From Streptococcus pneumoniae (lineage in GTDB: Bacteria > Bacillota > Bacilli > Lactobacillales > Streptococcaceae), in the NCBI GenBank assembly GCA_040719455.1, contig JBFDTN010000001.1, forward strand, positions 1,178,001 through 1,242,000: a stretch of DNA of 64,000 nucleotides. Direction: 5' to 3'. Every line of letters begins with the position of its first letter. The first letter of the stretch is position 1. Made by a program: the position numbers and the translations under genes. The notes under the pieces were generated by a model. That model was not told the DNA's origin and did no database searches. It saw only the letters and a list, made by a program, of their open reading frames with translations. Shown in pieces: positions 8,180 to 17,172 of this stretch.

Positions 8180-9352
8180 TTATTCGTACAGGGCTAAAAA
8201 TTGCACAATCCGTTGGCAAATCTCTTCTACAAGAGATTTCGGTGTTGCCACGTTCAACCTCGCATGATAACGCCCCTCTTGTCCAAAATCTGTCCCACGA
8301 TTTAAAATGACCTTAGCCTCATCGTGTAGGCCCTTGTACAAGTCTTCATCACTCAATCCATAAGCAGTAAAATCCAGCCAAATCAGATAGGTTCCTTGCG
8401 GTTTCATCACCTTTACCTTAGGAGCATACGTCTCAAAATACTCCACCACAAACTGGATATTGTCCTCAAGAGTTGTCTTTAAGTCTGTTAACCAAGGAAG
8501 CCCATACCGATACGCAGTCTCTGTCGCAATGTAGCCTAAGCCAGAGATTTCATGCTGATTATTTCTCAACTGCTGCTCTTGAAAAGCGCGTCTCAGTGCC
8601 GGATTTTCAATCACTGCATAAGAATTTTTAGTGCCAGCAATATTAAATGTCTTACTAGCACTGGATAAAATCAGAGAAAACTCTTTAAAACTTGAATCAA
8701 CCGTATTAAAAGAAGTATGCTTGTGACCAAACAAGGTCAAGTCTTGATGGATTTCATCCGATACAAGGAACACACCATATGTTTGACAGAGCTTACCAAT
8801 CTTTTCCAACACCTCTTTTTCCCACACACGACCGCCAGGATTATGGGGATTACAGAGAATGTAAAGTTTGACATGGTTTTCAGACAAATCTTTTTCTAAC
8901 TGCTCAAAATCAATGGTAAACATGCCATGCTCCTCTTTTAAGGAATTGGTCACCAAAGTCCGATGATTGAGTTTCACACTGCGTGCAAAAGGGGGATAGA
9001 CTGGTGTATTAATGAGAACAGCATCCCCTTCCTGCGTTAGCGCTTGAATGGCAAGGGAAATCGCAGGTACGACTCCCTCGATGAAAATGAGAGATTCCTT
9101 GTCAAAAACATAGCCGTGCTGATTCTTTTCCCAATCTAAGACTGCTTGGTAAAGCCCATCGCTAGCATAGGTATAGCCGTAAACCAACTGATCTGCATAG
9201 TCATAAATGGCTTGTTTGATTTCAGGCATGACCTCAAAATCCATATCAGCAATCCATGCGGGCAAGATCTCAGGGTCTGCCTCCGTTTCTCTCCATTTAT
9301 AAGTGTGGTGTTTCAATCGATTCGGAGCACTTGTAAAATTATAATGGCTCAT
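8180..9352 (-). CDS. patB: PLP-dependent C-S lyase, PatB/MalY type (cystathionine beta-lyase)
   Basis: This is a 390-residue fold-type I aminotransferase. Landmarks are LPAWIADMDFEVMPEI near the N terminus (specific to the PatB/MalY group), CNPHNPGG, VSDEIHQDL, and the PLP lysine in SSASKTFNIAGT. It cleaves cystathionine or cysteine to a thiol, pyruvate and ammonia. Its ATG directly follows the stop of the metC-type gene (TAA-ATG), with the Shine-Dalgarno GGAGGG inside that gene, so the two enzymes are translationally coupled in one methionine/sulfur operon. Confidence 0.88.
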   Translation of the reverse strand: MSHYNFTSAPNRLKHHTYKWRETEADPEILPAWIADMDFEVMPEIKQAIYDYADQLVYGYTYASDGLYQAVLDWEKNQHGYVFDKESLIFIEGVVPAISLAIQALTQEGDAVLINTPVYPPFARSVKLNHRTLVTNSLKEEHGMFTIDFEQLEKDLSENHVKLYILCNPHNPGGRVWEKEVLEKIGKLCQTYGVFLVSDEIHQDLTLFGHKHTSFNTVDSSFKEFSLILSSASKTFNIAGTKNSYAVIENPALRRAFQEQQLRNNQHEISGLGYIATETAYRYGLPWLTDLKTTLEDNIQFVVEYFETYAPKVKVMKPQGTYLIWLDFTAYGLSDEDLYKGLHDEAKVILNRGTDFGQEGRYHARLNVATPKSLVEEICQRIVQFLALYE

Positions 9353-10447
9353 TTATCCCTCCAATGCTTGTGCTAAATCTGCTATCAAATCTTGACTTGC
9401 CTCAATGCCGATAGATAGGCGTAAGAGGTCGTCTGTTAGACCGTATGAATGACGTACTTCTGCTGGAATATCTGCATGAGTCTGAGTCGTTGGATAGGTG
9501 ACCAAGCTCTCAACCCCACCTAGACTTTCTGCAAAAGTAAAGACCTGAATAGCATTTAAAAAATTGGGAATCTTCCTTTCATCCTTTAGCTTAACGGAAA
9601 TCATACCTCCTTTTCCAGGGTACAAAACTTCTTTAACATGAGGATTTTCTTTCAAAAATGCTACAATCTTTTGAGCATTTTCGGTCGCGCGCTCCAGTCG
9701 CAAGGCAAGAGTCTTTAAGCCTCGCAACAACAGGTAACTATCAAAGGGAGATAAGACAGCTCCAGTCGTATTGAGATTGTAAAACAGCTGCTCATACATT
9801 TCTGAAGAATTTGTCATGACAGCTCCTGCCAGCACATCATTATGACCAGATAAATACTTGGTCGCTGAATGCAATACAATATCTGCACCGTCTTTTAAGG
9901 GTTGCTGATAAATAGGGCTATAAAACGTATTATCCACGACCACCTTTGCTCCCTTTGCATGAGCTAGCTCGGCAATACCCTTAATATCAAACTCCACCAT
10001 GAGAGGATTGGTCGGTGTCTCAAGGTAAACCACATCAATCTCTTCTGTCAGATAATCCTTTAACTCTGCTTCTGAGTTAGCATAGATGAACTGAAGACGA
10101 CCTTCCTTTTCCACTTGATGAAACCATCGGAAACTACCACCATACAAATCCCGTACCGCCAGTACCTTACTTCCCACTGGAAAGACACTAAAAGCTAGCA
10201 CAATGGCACTCATACCTGAGCTAGTCGCAAGGGCATACTCTGCTCCTTCAATAGCTGCTAGCGTATGCTCCAAACTATCTCTCGTCGGATTTTTCGTACG
10301 TGTATAGTCATAACCCGTTGATTTACCAAACTCAGGATGCTGATAGGTCGTCGAAAAGTGTAAAGGCGTCGTCAAAGCCCCTGTCGCCTGATCCGTCCTA
10401 ATCCCTGCCTGTGCCAAAATCGTCTCTAACTGCAATAAATCACTCAT
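9353..10447 (-). CDS. metC: Cys/Met metabolism PLP enzyme (cystathionine gamma-synthase / beta-lyase)
   Basis: This is a 364-residue member of the cystathionine gamma-synthase family. Landmarks are the N-terminal substrate tyrosine in GYDYTRTKNPTR, YLETPTNP, VVVDNTF, and the PLP lysine in HSATKYLSGHND. I chose the ATG at 10447 (MSDLLQ) because AGGAGGG sits seven bases before it; the ATG at 10453 would overlap that ribosome site. MetB and MetC activities are not separable by eye, so the symbol is tentative. A LysR-type MET-box lies upstream. Confidence 0.85.
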   Translation of the reverse strand: MSDLLQLETILAQAGIRTDQATGALTTPLHFSTTYQHPEFGKSTGYDYTRTKNPTRDSLEHTLAAIEGAEYALATSSGMSAIVLAFSVFPVGSKVLAVRDLYGGSFRWFHQVEKEGRLQFIYANSEAELKDYLTEEIDVVYLETPTNPLMVEFDIKGIAELAHAKGAKVVVDNTFYSPIYQQPLKDGADIVLHSATKYLSGHNDVLAGAVMTNSSEMYEQLFYNLNTTGAVLSPFDSYLLLRGLKTLALRLERATENAQKIVAFLKENPHVKEVLYPGKGGMISVKLKDERKIPNFLNAIQVFTFAESLGGVESLVTYPTTQTHADIPAEVRHSYGLTDDLLRLSIGIEASQDLIADLAQALEG

Positions 10448-10467
10448 CTTCATCCCTCCTTTCTACT

Positions 10468-10534
10468 ATTGTACCATCTTAAAAAGAGAATAGCCTATCT
10501 TCTTTTTAAGAGCCGGATATAGCTTGAGACTATA
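10468..10534 (-). promoter_or_regulatory. metC-patB promoter with MET-box
   Basis: TATAGCTTGAGACTATA (10518-10534) matches the streptococcal MtaR/MetR MET-box consensus TATAGTTTSAAACTATA at 15 of 17 positions. It sits about 50 bp upstream of a -10 hexamer TACAAT (minus strand, 10468-10473), which is the activator position of LysR-type regulators. A second dyad (CTTAAAAAGA / TCTTTTTAAG) lies between box and -10. Confidence 0.7.
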
Positions 10535-10563
10535 ACTAAGCAACTTTCTATCTTACACTTGAT

Positions 10564-10668
10564 TATAATTGTTTAGTTTTGATTTAATACAAGGCAATGA
10601 GTCGCAGGCAGAATCGAAGTGAGGCAAGACGAGTGAACGACGCAATACATAAAAACTAAATGACGATA
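10564..10668. repeat. MITE-like repeat A, copy 3
   Basis: A 105-bp copy starting TATAATTGTTTAGTTTTGAT and ending AACTAAATGACGATA, with cores GGCAATGAGTCGCAGGCA and GAACGACGCAATA. It lies upstream of the metC promoter region. Confidence 0.85.
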
Positions 10669-10675
10669 AAAAATA

Positions 10676-10709
10676 AACACTCTTTCCGTTATACATTTAG
10701 AAAGAGTGT
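10676..10709 (-). terminator. Rho-independent terminator, now separated from rlmD by the ISL3 element
   Basis: ACACTCTTTC and GAAAGAGTGT form a perfect 10-bp stem; the minus strand continues TTTATTTTTT. In the ancestor it would have ended the rlmD transcript. The ISL3 target duplication begins at the base directly after the stem. Confidence 0.8.
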
Positions 10710-10967
10710 ATTTTATAGGCTCTATAATTTCTGTAGTGGGTAACTTCCACTGAAGAGATTATAGAGCTTTTTCAGTGTAGAAAAAAAGTCCCATATAATC
10801 TATAATGAAAAGCGACCAAACTCACATTAGAAAGAATCATATGGAACAACTTAATAATACCACAAATCTTATCGGAATTAAAGATAAAAATATCACCATC
10901 ACTTCTGCTTACAAGTCTATGAAAAGGCAACAGTTTTCTGTACAAATTTTATGAAGTGTTTTTTTGC

Positions 10968-11747
10968 TTAATCGATGACTCGCTTAGTCATAGGCGTTTG
11001 GTAGTTGAGACTGCCATGAATGCGGTGGTGGTTCCACCAGTGAACGTAGTCTTTGGTTTTTAGAGCTAATTCTTCCAAGGAATGGAAGGTTTCTTGGTTA
11101 ATAAACTCAAGTTTGAAAGAATGATAGGTACTCTCGGCTACGGCATTGTCATAGGGACAACCGGCTTGACTGAGTGAACGTGTGATACCAAAGGCTTCTA
11201 ATATCTCATCAATCAGCTGATTATCAAACTCCTTCCCTCGATCAGAATGGAAGAGCTTGACCTTAGTCAGCGCATAAGGGATACTTTGAATAGCCTCTTT
11301 GACCAGCTCTGCAGTCTTGTTCCAACCAGCTGACAGTCCGATGATTTCGCGATTAAAGAGGTCAATGACCAAGCAGATATAAGCCCAACGCTTACCAACA
11401 CGGACATAAGTTAAGTCCGTCACAAGAGCTTCCAAGGGCTTCTCTTGGTGAAACTGTCTGGCTAGGAGGTTTGGAATGGATGCCTCATTTTTCCCTTTAG
11501 CATGTGGTTTGAAGGCAGCCTTCTGGTAAACAGAAACCAAATTCAGTCTCTTCATGATGCGAGAAATCCGACGACGAGACAAGTTGATACCTTGTACTTC
11601 TAGACATTTCTTGATTTTCCTAGCACCGTATCTGGACTTGCTTTCGAGAAAAATGCGTTTGATTTTTTCTTCGAGACCAGCCTCGGATATAGACTCCATA
11701 GCTTTGTAGTAATAGCTAGAACGCGGAATGTTCAAGCACCGACACAT
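10968..11747 (-). CDS. IS3-family transposase OrfB
   Basis: This is a 259-residue integrase-core protein: an HTH_21-like N terminus (RYGARKIKKCLEVQG), then the DDE triad in TDLTYVRVG, HSDRGKEFDN and NAVAESTYHSFKLE. It is probably made mainly as an OrfAB fusion by a -1 slip on the A run at the end of OrfA; in that frame the sequence continues through KRKIITANKKNYSISA into MCRCLNIPRSS. Confidence 0.9.
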   Translation of the reverse strand: MCRCLNIPRSSYYYKAMESISEAGLEEKIKRIFLESKSRYGARKIKKCLEVQGINLSRRRISRIMKRLNLVSVYQKAAFKPHAKGKNEASIPNLLARQFHQEKPLEALVTDLTYVRVGKRWAYICLVIDLFNREIIGLSAGWNKTAELVKEAIQSIPYALTKVKLFHSDRGKEFDNQLIDEILEAFGITRSLSQAGCPYDNAVAESTYHSFKLEFINQETFHSLEELALKTKDYVHWWNHHRIHGSLNYQTPMTKRVID

Positions 11748-11782
11748 GGCTGAAATGCTGTAATTCTTCTTGTTCGCAGTGA

Positions 11783-12073
11783 TTATTTTCCTTTTCGTGC
11801 CATAATCACTGCCGCTTGCTTTAAGATATCGACCTGCATTTCAAGCTCTTTATTTCGTTTTCTGAGTTCAATCAGCTCACGCTGCTCATCAGTTAGGTTA
11901 TCAACAGTTTTGAAGGAACCGGTTGTTCTTGCCTGTTTAACCCATTTATCTAAGGTTGAGGGAGTTAGCTCATACTCTTTGATAAGCTCGTTTCGTTTCA
12001 TACCTGCCTTGTGAAGATCAACGATTTGTTGTTTGAATTCATCTGTGAAGTAGCGACGTGTTTTTCTAGACAT
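11783..12073 (-). CDS. IS3-family transposase OrfA
   Basis: This is a 96-residue DNA-binding protein with the helix-turn-helix region RYFTDEFKQQIVDLHKAGM and a C-terminal leucine-rich helix (RELIELRKRNKELEMQVDIL). I chose the start at MSRKTRRY, preceded by AGGAGG. It ends in GGA-AAA-TAA, where a -1 slip enters the OrfB frame. Confidence 0.9.
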   Translation of the reverse strand: MSRKTRRYFTDEFKQQIVDLHKAGMKRNELIKEYELTPSTLDKWVKQARTTGSFKTVDNLTDEQRELIELRKRNKELEMQVDILKQAAVIMARKGK

Positions 12074-13484
12074 ATTTTCCTCCTGGTTTTCTTTAGTATA
12101 GAACACTTTATAATTTCTGTCTAGTTTAGTGTAACCTATTCACTAAATCCCATATCCTCATGCAAGCAACCTTAGATTATCCTGCTCCTCCTTGTCCTCA
12201 CTGCCAAGGAAAGATGATAAAATATGACTTCCAACGAGAATCCTCTATTCCTATTCTTGATATTCAAGGATTTCCTACTCTTCTAAAACTGAGAAAACGT
12301 CGCTTTAAATGCAAGAGCTGTCTACGTGTATCCGTATCTCAAACACCTCTCGTCAAGAAACATCATCAAATTTCTCAACCTGTCTGGGATAAAATCACTC
12401 AACTACATACGGAAAAACTAACGAACTCTGATATTGCTAGAAGACTTCATATCTCTGTCTCTGTTGTACAGAGAAAACTGAATCAATTCTCCTTCAAGGA
12501 ACAGTTCTCACAATTACCTAAAATCCTCTCTTGGGATGAATTCTCTCGAAATAAGGGAAAGCTGGCATTTATCGCTCAGGATTTTCAATCCAAAAAGATT
12601 ATCACTATTCTTGAGAATAATCGGCAAACAACCATTAAAAACTATTTCCTCAAATACACGAGAGAGGTGAGGGAAAACGTCAAAGTCGTAACTGTGGATA
12701 TGTCTGGTAACTATATTCCTATCATTAAATTCTTATTCCCGAAGGCAAAGATTGTTCTGGATCGTTTCCATATTATTCAGCACCTGAGCCGGGCTATGAT
12801 GGCTACTCGGATTGCCATTATGAAGAACTGTGACAAGGGATCACTTCCTTATCGTGCTATGAAACATCATTGGAGAATCCTCCAAAAGGACAGCCGGAAA
12901 CTCTCTAACAAACTCTTTTATTCTCGAACCTTTAGACAAACAGTAACCCCTAGAGAAGTAGTTCGAAAGACCTTAGACTTATCAGAGGAACTAAGATACT
13001 ATTATGACCTGTATCAGCTCTTGCTTTTCCATTTTCAAGAGAAGAATAGCGAGGCTTTCTTCGGACTGATAGAAGACTATTTACCTACTGTGAATCCTAC
13101 TTTCAGAACAGTCTTGACAACCTTTCTCAAATACAGACAATACATTACCAATGCACTTGAATTACCTTATTCAAATGCTAAACTCGAAGCAACTAACAAA
13201 CTCATCAAGGACATCAAACGACAAACTTTTGGTTTTAGAAACTTTAAAAACTTTAAAACAAAAATTCTCATCGCTTTAAACATACAAAAAGAGAGAACCA
13301 ACCTGATTCTCTCTCGTATGGGGTAATATCAACCACTACAGTTGACAAAGTGCCCTTTAAAAACTTTAAAACAAAAATTCTCATCGCTTTAAACATACAA
13401 AAAGAGAGAACCAACCTGATTCTCTCTCGTATGGGGTAATACTTCACCCACTACAGTTGACAAAGTGCCATTTTATACAAAGAT

Positions 13485-14837
13485 TCATCGTTTGGACAAT
13501 TTTACGACTGCTTCTGTCCTTGCAGTATGCGGAAACATATCCACAGACTGGATATAGTCCACTTGGTACACCTTGGTCAAGCGCTTTAAATCTCTTGCCA
13601 AAGTAGAAACATTACAAGAGACATAGACCATTTTTTTAGGTGCATATTCCAAAATCGTATCTAATAACCGATCATCCAAGCCTGTCCGCGGTGGGTCAAC
13701 AATCAAGGCATCTGCTCGATAGCCTCTAGCATACCAGCGTGGAATAATCTCCTCTGCCAAACCTGTTTCGTAGTGAGTATTGGTCAAACCCAAACGCTTA
13801 GCATTTTTCTTAGCATCTTCGATGGCTTCAGGAATAATATCCATACCCCGCAAGCTCTTCACCTGATGAGCAAAGGCAAAGCCAATCGTCCCCACTCCAC
13901 AGTAAGCATCGATCAAATGATCATCTGGGTGCACAGCCAAAGCTTTAACCGCCTCTCCATATAGAACTTCGGTCTGTTCTGGATTAAGTTGGTAAAAAGC
14001 GCGTGGCGAAAGAGAAAATTCATAATCTAAAACACCCTCACGAATACTCTCTTGCCCCCAAATAATCTCCGTTTTCTCACCATAAATTTCGCTCGATTTC
14101 GACGTTTGCAGATTGACAGCTACTGTCACAATTTCTGGAAAATCTCGTACCAAATCCTTGACTAATGGTGTAAAATCCAAGACTTTACTCGTCACAAAAA
14201 TCATCTGTACCTGACCAGTCTTACGACTTCTGCGCACCATCACTGTCCGCACCCCTGCAATCTTTCTCTCATCATAAATCGGCAGTTGATATTTCCCCAA
14301 GAGCACAGCCACTTTATTAACAATCGCCTGCGTTGTCTTATCTTGAACCAAGCAGTTTTTCAGCGATACCAAGTAATGAGAGTTTTCAGCATAAAGTCCT
14401 GCTTTCACCTCACCCTTAACTTTCCGCGTTTGAAACTGCAATTTTGCCCGATAATACTGGGGCTCTTGCATCCCAATGGTCGGTCTAATCTCATAAGATT
14501 CATAGCCTTTAGGAGCAAATTTTTTCAAGGCTTGACGAAGTAAATCCTCTTTAAATTCCAGCTGCTTTTTATACTGCAAATGCATGATTTGGCAACCACC
14601 ACAAGCCTCATAGATATCGCAGGCAGGGGTCACACGAAATTTTGATTCTTTGTTAACCGAAAGGAGTTTTGCCTCTGCAAAATTTCGCTTGACAGCCGTT
14701 ATCTGGCAATAAACATCCTCGCCCTTTAAAGCCCCAGGCACAAAGACTAAGGTTCGCTTGTAAAATCCGATACCTTCACCGTTAATACCCATTTTTTTGA
14801 TTTTTAAAGGAATTTTTTGTTTCACATGTAAGTTCAT
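13485..14837 (-). CDS. rlmD: 23S rRNA (uracil-5-)-methyltransferase, RlmD/RumA type
   Basis: This is a 450-residue tRNA/rRNA m5U methyltransferase: an N-terminal TRAM-like region, an iron-sulfur cysteine cluster ([11 protein letters not shown]), the SAM motif [19 protein letters not shown], and the catalytic cysteine in [14 protein letters not shown] chose MNLHVKQ (14837) because a TATAAT only seven bases upstream leaves no room for a longer start; the leader would be very short. Two paralogues are usual in streptococci, so the exact target uridine is not certain. It is divergent from recX. Confidence 0.85.
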   Translation of the reverse strand: MNLHVKQKIPLKIKKMGINGEGIGFYKRTLVFVPGALKGEDVYCQITAVKRNFAEAKLLSVNKESKFRVTPACDIYEACGGCQIMHLQYKKQLEFKEDLLRQALKKFAPKGYESYEIRPTIGMQEPQYYRAKLQFQTRKVKGEVKAGLYAENSHYLVSLKNCLVQDKTTQAIVNKVAVLLGKYQLPIYDERKIAGVRTVMVRRSRKTGQVQMIFVTSKVLDFTPLVKDLVRDFPEIVTVAVNLQTSKSSEIYGEKTEIIWGQESIREGVLDYEFSLSPRAFYQLNPEQTEVLYGEAVKALAVHPDDHLIDAYCGVGTIGFAFAHQVKSLRGMDIIPEAIEDAKKNAKRLGLTNTHYETGLAEEIIPRWYARGYRADALIVDPPRTGLDDRLLDTILEYAPKKMVYVSCNVSTLARDLKRLTKVYQVDYIQSVDMFPHTARTEAVVKLSKR

Positions 14838-14873
14838 AATTCTATTATACAAGATTTATGGTAAGATAGGGAT
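14838..14873. promoter_or_regulatory. Divergent rlmD / recX promoter region
   Basis: The minus strand has TTGTATAAT just before rlmD. The plus strand has TGGTAAGAT (extended -10 form) 7-15 bases before recX. The two transcripts start within about 35 bp of each other. Confidence 0.5.
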
Positions 14874-15650
14874 ATGAAAATCACAAAAATTGAAAAGAAA
14901 AAACGTCTGTACCTGCTGGAGCTGGATGAGGAGGAAAAACTCTATATCACTGAAGATACGATTGTTCGTTTTTTACTCTCAAAAGGCAAGGAAATTACAG
15001 AAGAAGAACTAAAAGATATCCAAAGCTTTGCCCAATTTTCTTATGGAAAAAATCTCGCCCTCTATTATCTATCCTTCAAACCGCGCACAGCCAAGGAAGT
15101 TAAAGATTATCTCTACAAACATGAAATCACAAGTACCATCATTCCTCACGTTTTGGAAAATCTGATGGAGCAAAACTGGCTGAATGATGAACAATATACC
15201 CGATCTTATGCCGAAAGCAATCTCCGAAATGGAGACAAAGGAGCTCACGTCCTCAAACAAAAATTAAAACAAAAAGGCATTGATGGGACTCTCCTTGATA
15301 AGATCCTCGCTGAGTTTGATTTTTCTTGCGTCGCTGAAAAAGCTGCTGAAAAGTTGCTCAGAAAATACCGAACAAAACTGCCACCCAAAGCATTACAAGA
15401 TAAGATTTTACAATCCTTAATGAACAGAGGTTTCTCCTACTCCGAAGCAACATTAGCCTATAACACTTTAGAAGTTGAAAAAGACGAAGAGCAAACCATG
15501 GACCTGCTCTATCGAGAACTAGATAAACAACATCGAAAATATGCTACAAAATACGAAGGGTACGAACTCAAGCAGCGTCTCACCCAAGCGCTGGCTCGCA
15601 AAGGCTATGATTTTTCGAATATTGCCAGTGCTCTTCGAGAATATCTTTAA
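14874..15650 (+). CDS. recX: Regulatory protein RecX
   Basis: RecX is a 258-residue all-helical modulator of RecA filament dynamics. It shows three tandem-repeat-like helical modules: [36 protein letters not shown] and repeats of KGxxxxLxxxxL type. The size suits the streptococcal family. It is divergent from rlmD and followed by the DUF402 gene on the same strand, the gene order seen in pneumococcus. Confidence 0.9.
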   Translation: MKITKIEKKKRLYLLELDEEEKLYITEDTIVRFLLSKGKEITEEELKDIQSFAQFSYGKNLALYYLSFKPRTAKEVKDYLYKHEITSTIIPHVLENLMEQNWLNDEQYTRSYAESNLRNGDKGAHVLKQKLKQKGIDGTLLDKILAEFDFSCVAEKAAEKLLRKYRTKLPPKALQDKILQSLMNRGFSYSEATLAYNTLEVEKDEEQTMDLLYRELDKQHRKYATKYEGYELKQRLTQALARKGYDFSNIASALREYL

Positions 15651-15735
15651 AAAATCATCGAAAATTTTAGGACTTTTCATGAAAATATGTTACAATGGAA
15701 TTGCTAACCTAAAAATTGTAGAAAGTTGATAGCCT

Positions 15736-16269
15736 ATGAAACTACCAAAAGAGGGCGACTTTATTACAATTCAAAGTTATAAACATGATGGGAATCTGCA
15801 CCGTACTTGGCGCGATACCATGGTACTCAAAACAACTGAAAATGCACTAATCGGAATCAACGACCACACCTTGGTCACAGAAAACGATGGCAGACGCTGG
15901 GTGACTCGAGAGCCTGCAATTGTGTATTTTCATAAAAAATATTGGTTTAATATTATCGCGATGATTCGAGATAATGGGATTTCCTACTACTGCAACCTAG
16001 CCAGTCCCTATTATATGGATAGTGAAGCTTTGAAATATATTGATTATGATTTAGATGTCAAAGTCTTTACAGATGGGGAAAAGCGCCTACTTGATGTAGA
16101 GGAATACGAACGGCACAAACGCCAAATGCACTATTCAGAAGAGATTGATTACATTCTCAAAGAAAATGTCAAAATCTTGGTTGACTGGATTAACAATGAA
16201 CGCGGGCCCTTCTCTCAAGCCTATGCCAATATTTGGTACAAACGTTATGTAGAACTGAAGAATCGGTAA
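15736..16269 (+). CDS. ntdP: DUF402 nucleoside tri-/diphosphate phosphatase
   Basis: This is a 177-residue DUF402 protein (YgaC/Ntdp family), known to hydrolyse nucleoside tri- and diphosphates with a divalent metal. Family blocks are [44 protein letters not shown] (landmark [15 protein letters not shown]) and [13 protein letters not shown]. It follows recX by 85 bases and ends just before a strong terminator. Confidence 0.88.
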   Translation: MKLPKEGDFITIQSYKHDGNLHRTWRDTMVLKTTENALIGINDHTLVTENDGRRWVTREPAIVYFHKKYWFNIIAMIRDNGISYYCNLASPYYMDSEALKYIDYDLDVKVFTDGEKRLLDVEEYERHKRQMHYSEEIDYILKENVKILVDWINNERGPFSQAYANIWYKRYVELKNR

Positions 16270-16276
16270 AGTTGTC

Positions 16277-16302
16277 AAAAGCTAGGAAAACCTAGCTTTT
16301 TT
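16277..16302 (+). terminator. Terminator after the DUF402 gene
   Basis: AAAAGCTAGG, a four-base loop, CCTAGC and a run of six T form a classic rho-independent terminator eight bases after the stop codon. Confidence 0.92.
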
Positions 16303-16393
16303 ACTTTCTTTCCCTCATCTTTTGTAGCAAGAACTTGCTTTTCTCCTTTATTTTCTGTATGATATAAGAAAGATATGACGAGGAGGAATCACT

Positions 16394-16711
16394 ATGGCAT
16401 TTACCAATACAAAAGGACGCTACGCTAGTTTTGGCATTGTTACAAGCTTGCCAGATGACATTATTGATACCTTCTGGTACATTATTGACAATTATTTAAA
16501 AGGGGTTTTCGAGTTGGAAGAACTTTTGCAGTTTGAACTTCTCAATAACAAAGGGAAACTAACTTTCCGATTTTCAGAAGAACATTTGGATACCCAAGTT
16601 TCCTTTGATTTCACCTATCCATTTGATCCTTTCTATCCGCGGCAAATTTTCGTGACTGACAATAAAGGGCGGGAAACGATTATGTTGTCAGATGAATATT
16701 TTATGATTTAA
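16394..16711 (+). CDS. DUF960 family protein
   Basis: This is a 105-residue cytoplasmic protein of unknown function. It matches the DUF960 family of streptococci and lactobacilli by eye: YASFGIVTSLPDDIIDTFW near the N terminus and a conserved FDFTYPFDPFYPRQIFV. GAGGAGG lies ahead of the ATG. It stands as a single-gene unit between two terminators. Confidence 0.82.
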   Translation: MAFTNTKGRYASFGIVTSLPDDIIDTFWYIIDNYLKGVFELEELLQFELLNNKGKLTFRFSEEHLDTQVSFDFTYPFDPFYPRQIFVTDNKGRETIMLSDEYFMI

Positions 16712-16742
16712 AATCGTTAACTCACACCCTATAATAAATGCT

Positions 16743-16790
16743 AAACATACGTTCATTCTGTAAAACTAGAATGAACGTATGTTTTTATTT
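16743..16790 (+). terminator. Terminator after DUF960 gene
   Basis: AAACATACGTTCATTCT pairs fully with AGAATGAACGTATGTTT and is followed by TTATTT. The 17-bp stem makes this a strong, probably bidirectional, terminator. Confidence 0.92.
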
Positions 16791-16962
16791 TACAAATTAT
16801 GCTCCTACCCGAAACAATTAGATAAAGCATAAAAAGGACTATATCTAGCTAATCCATCATCCTTTAGAGGGGGTATCGGTGCTACTCATCATACTATATT
16901 CTATTTGTGGATAACGATGACTAGCTTAAGTCAAATCACATCGCCCCTCAAAAAGACAACTA

Positions 16963-17172
16963 ATGATACTCCATTCCAGCTTTATCCAATTCAACGACAA
17001 ATACCAAGAGTTCTAATTTCACCTAACAGAGGAAAATACAGATACAACTTGGAAAATCTACCTGCTAGCAGATAAATACATGTCTGCCAACCGAATCCTC
17101 TATTATCATTGTAAACGAAAAATCAGCATTACCAAAACCGTTTACCTCGCTTCTGTCTTTCCTCTAAGATAC
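16963..17172 (+). pseudogene. Truncated, stop-containing gene fragment ending at the IS1182 element
   Basis: Frame from ATG 16963 reads HSSFIQFNDKYQEF, a TAA stop, then FHLTEENTDTTWKIYLLADKY...YYHCKRKISITKTVYLASVF up to the IS. The composition looks like real protein, and the stop differs from CAA by one base. The 3' part is missing, and nothing on the far side of the IS continues it. I do not recognise the family. The stretch 16791-16962 before it holds nothing I can name. Confidence 0.4.

Larger units (their letters stand above)
10920..12142 (-). mobile_element. IS3-family insertion sequence, copy 1
   Basis: The element is 1223 bp with related termini (TGAAAAGGCAACA and TGAATAGGTTACA read inward). 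It is flanked by a 3-bp target duplication CTA (10917-10919 and 12143-12145), as expected for IS3. A second copy of equal length is at 30133-31355 in opposite orientation. Confidence 0.92.
10841..13326 (+). pseudogene. ISL3-family transposase disrupted by IS3 insertion
   Basis: Codons 1-25 (MEQLNNTTNLIGIKDKN...) lie at 10841-10916 and the rest at 12146-13326. An ATG at 12160 could still start a 388-residue fragment with the zinc-finger-like CPHCQGK...CKSCL motif and the DDE region (TVDMSGNYIPI, VLDRFHI). The family is like IS1167/IS1193 of streptococci. Loss of the N terminus probably inactivates it. Confidence 0.85.
10718..13469 (+). mobile_element. ISL3-family element, copy a, interrupted by IS3 and with duplicated right end
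   Basis: The left end is GGCTCTATAATTTCTGTAG and the right ends are inverted CTACAGTTGACAAAGTGCC at 13354 and again at 13469. An 8-bp target duplication ATTTTATA flanks the outermost ends (10710-10717 and 13470-13477). The last 115 bp of the element is a tandem duplicate of its 3' end. An IS3-family element sits inside at 10920-12142. Confidence 0.9.
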
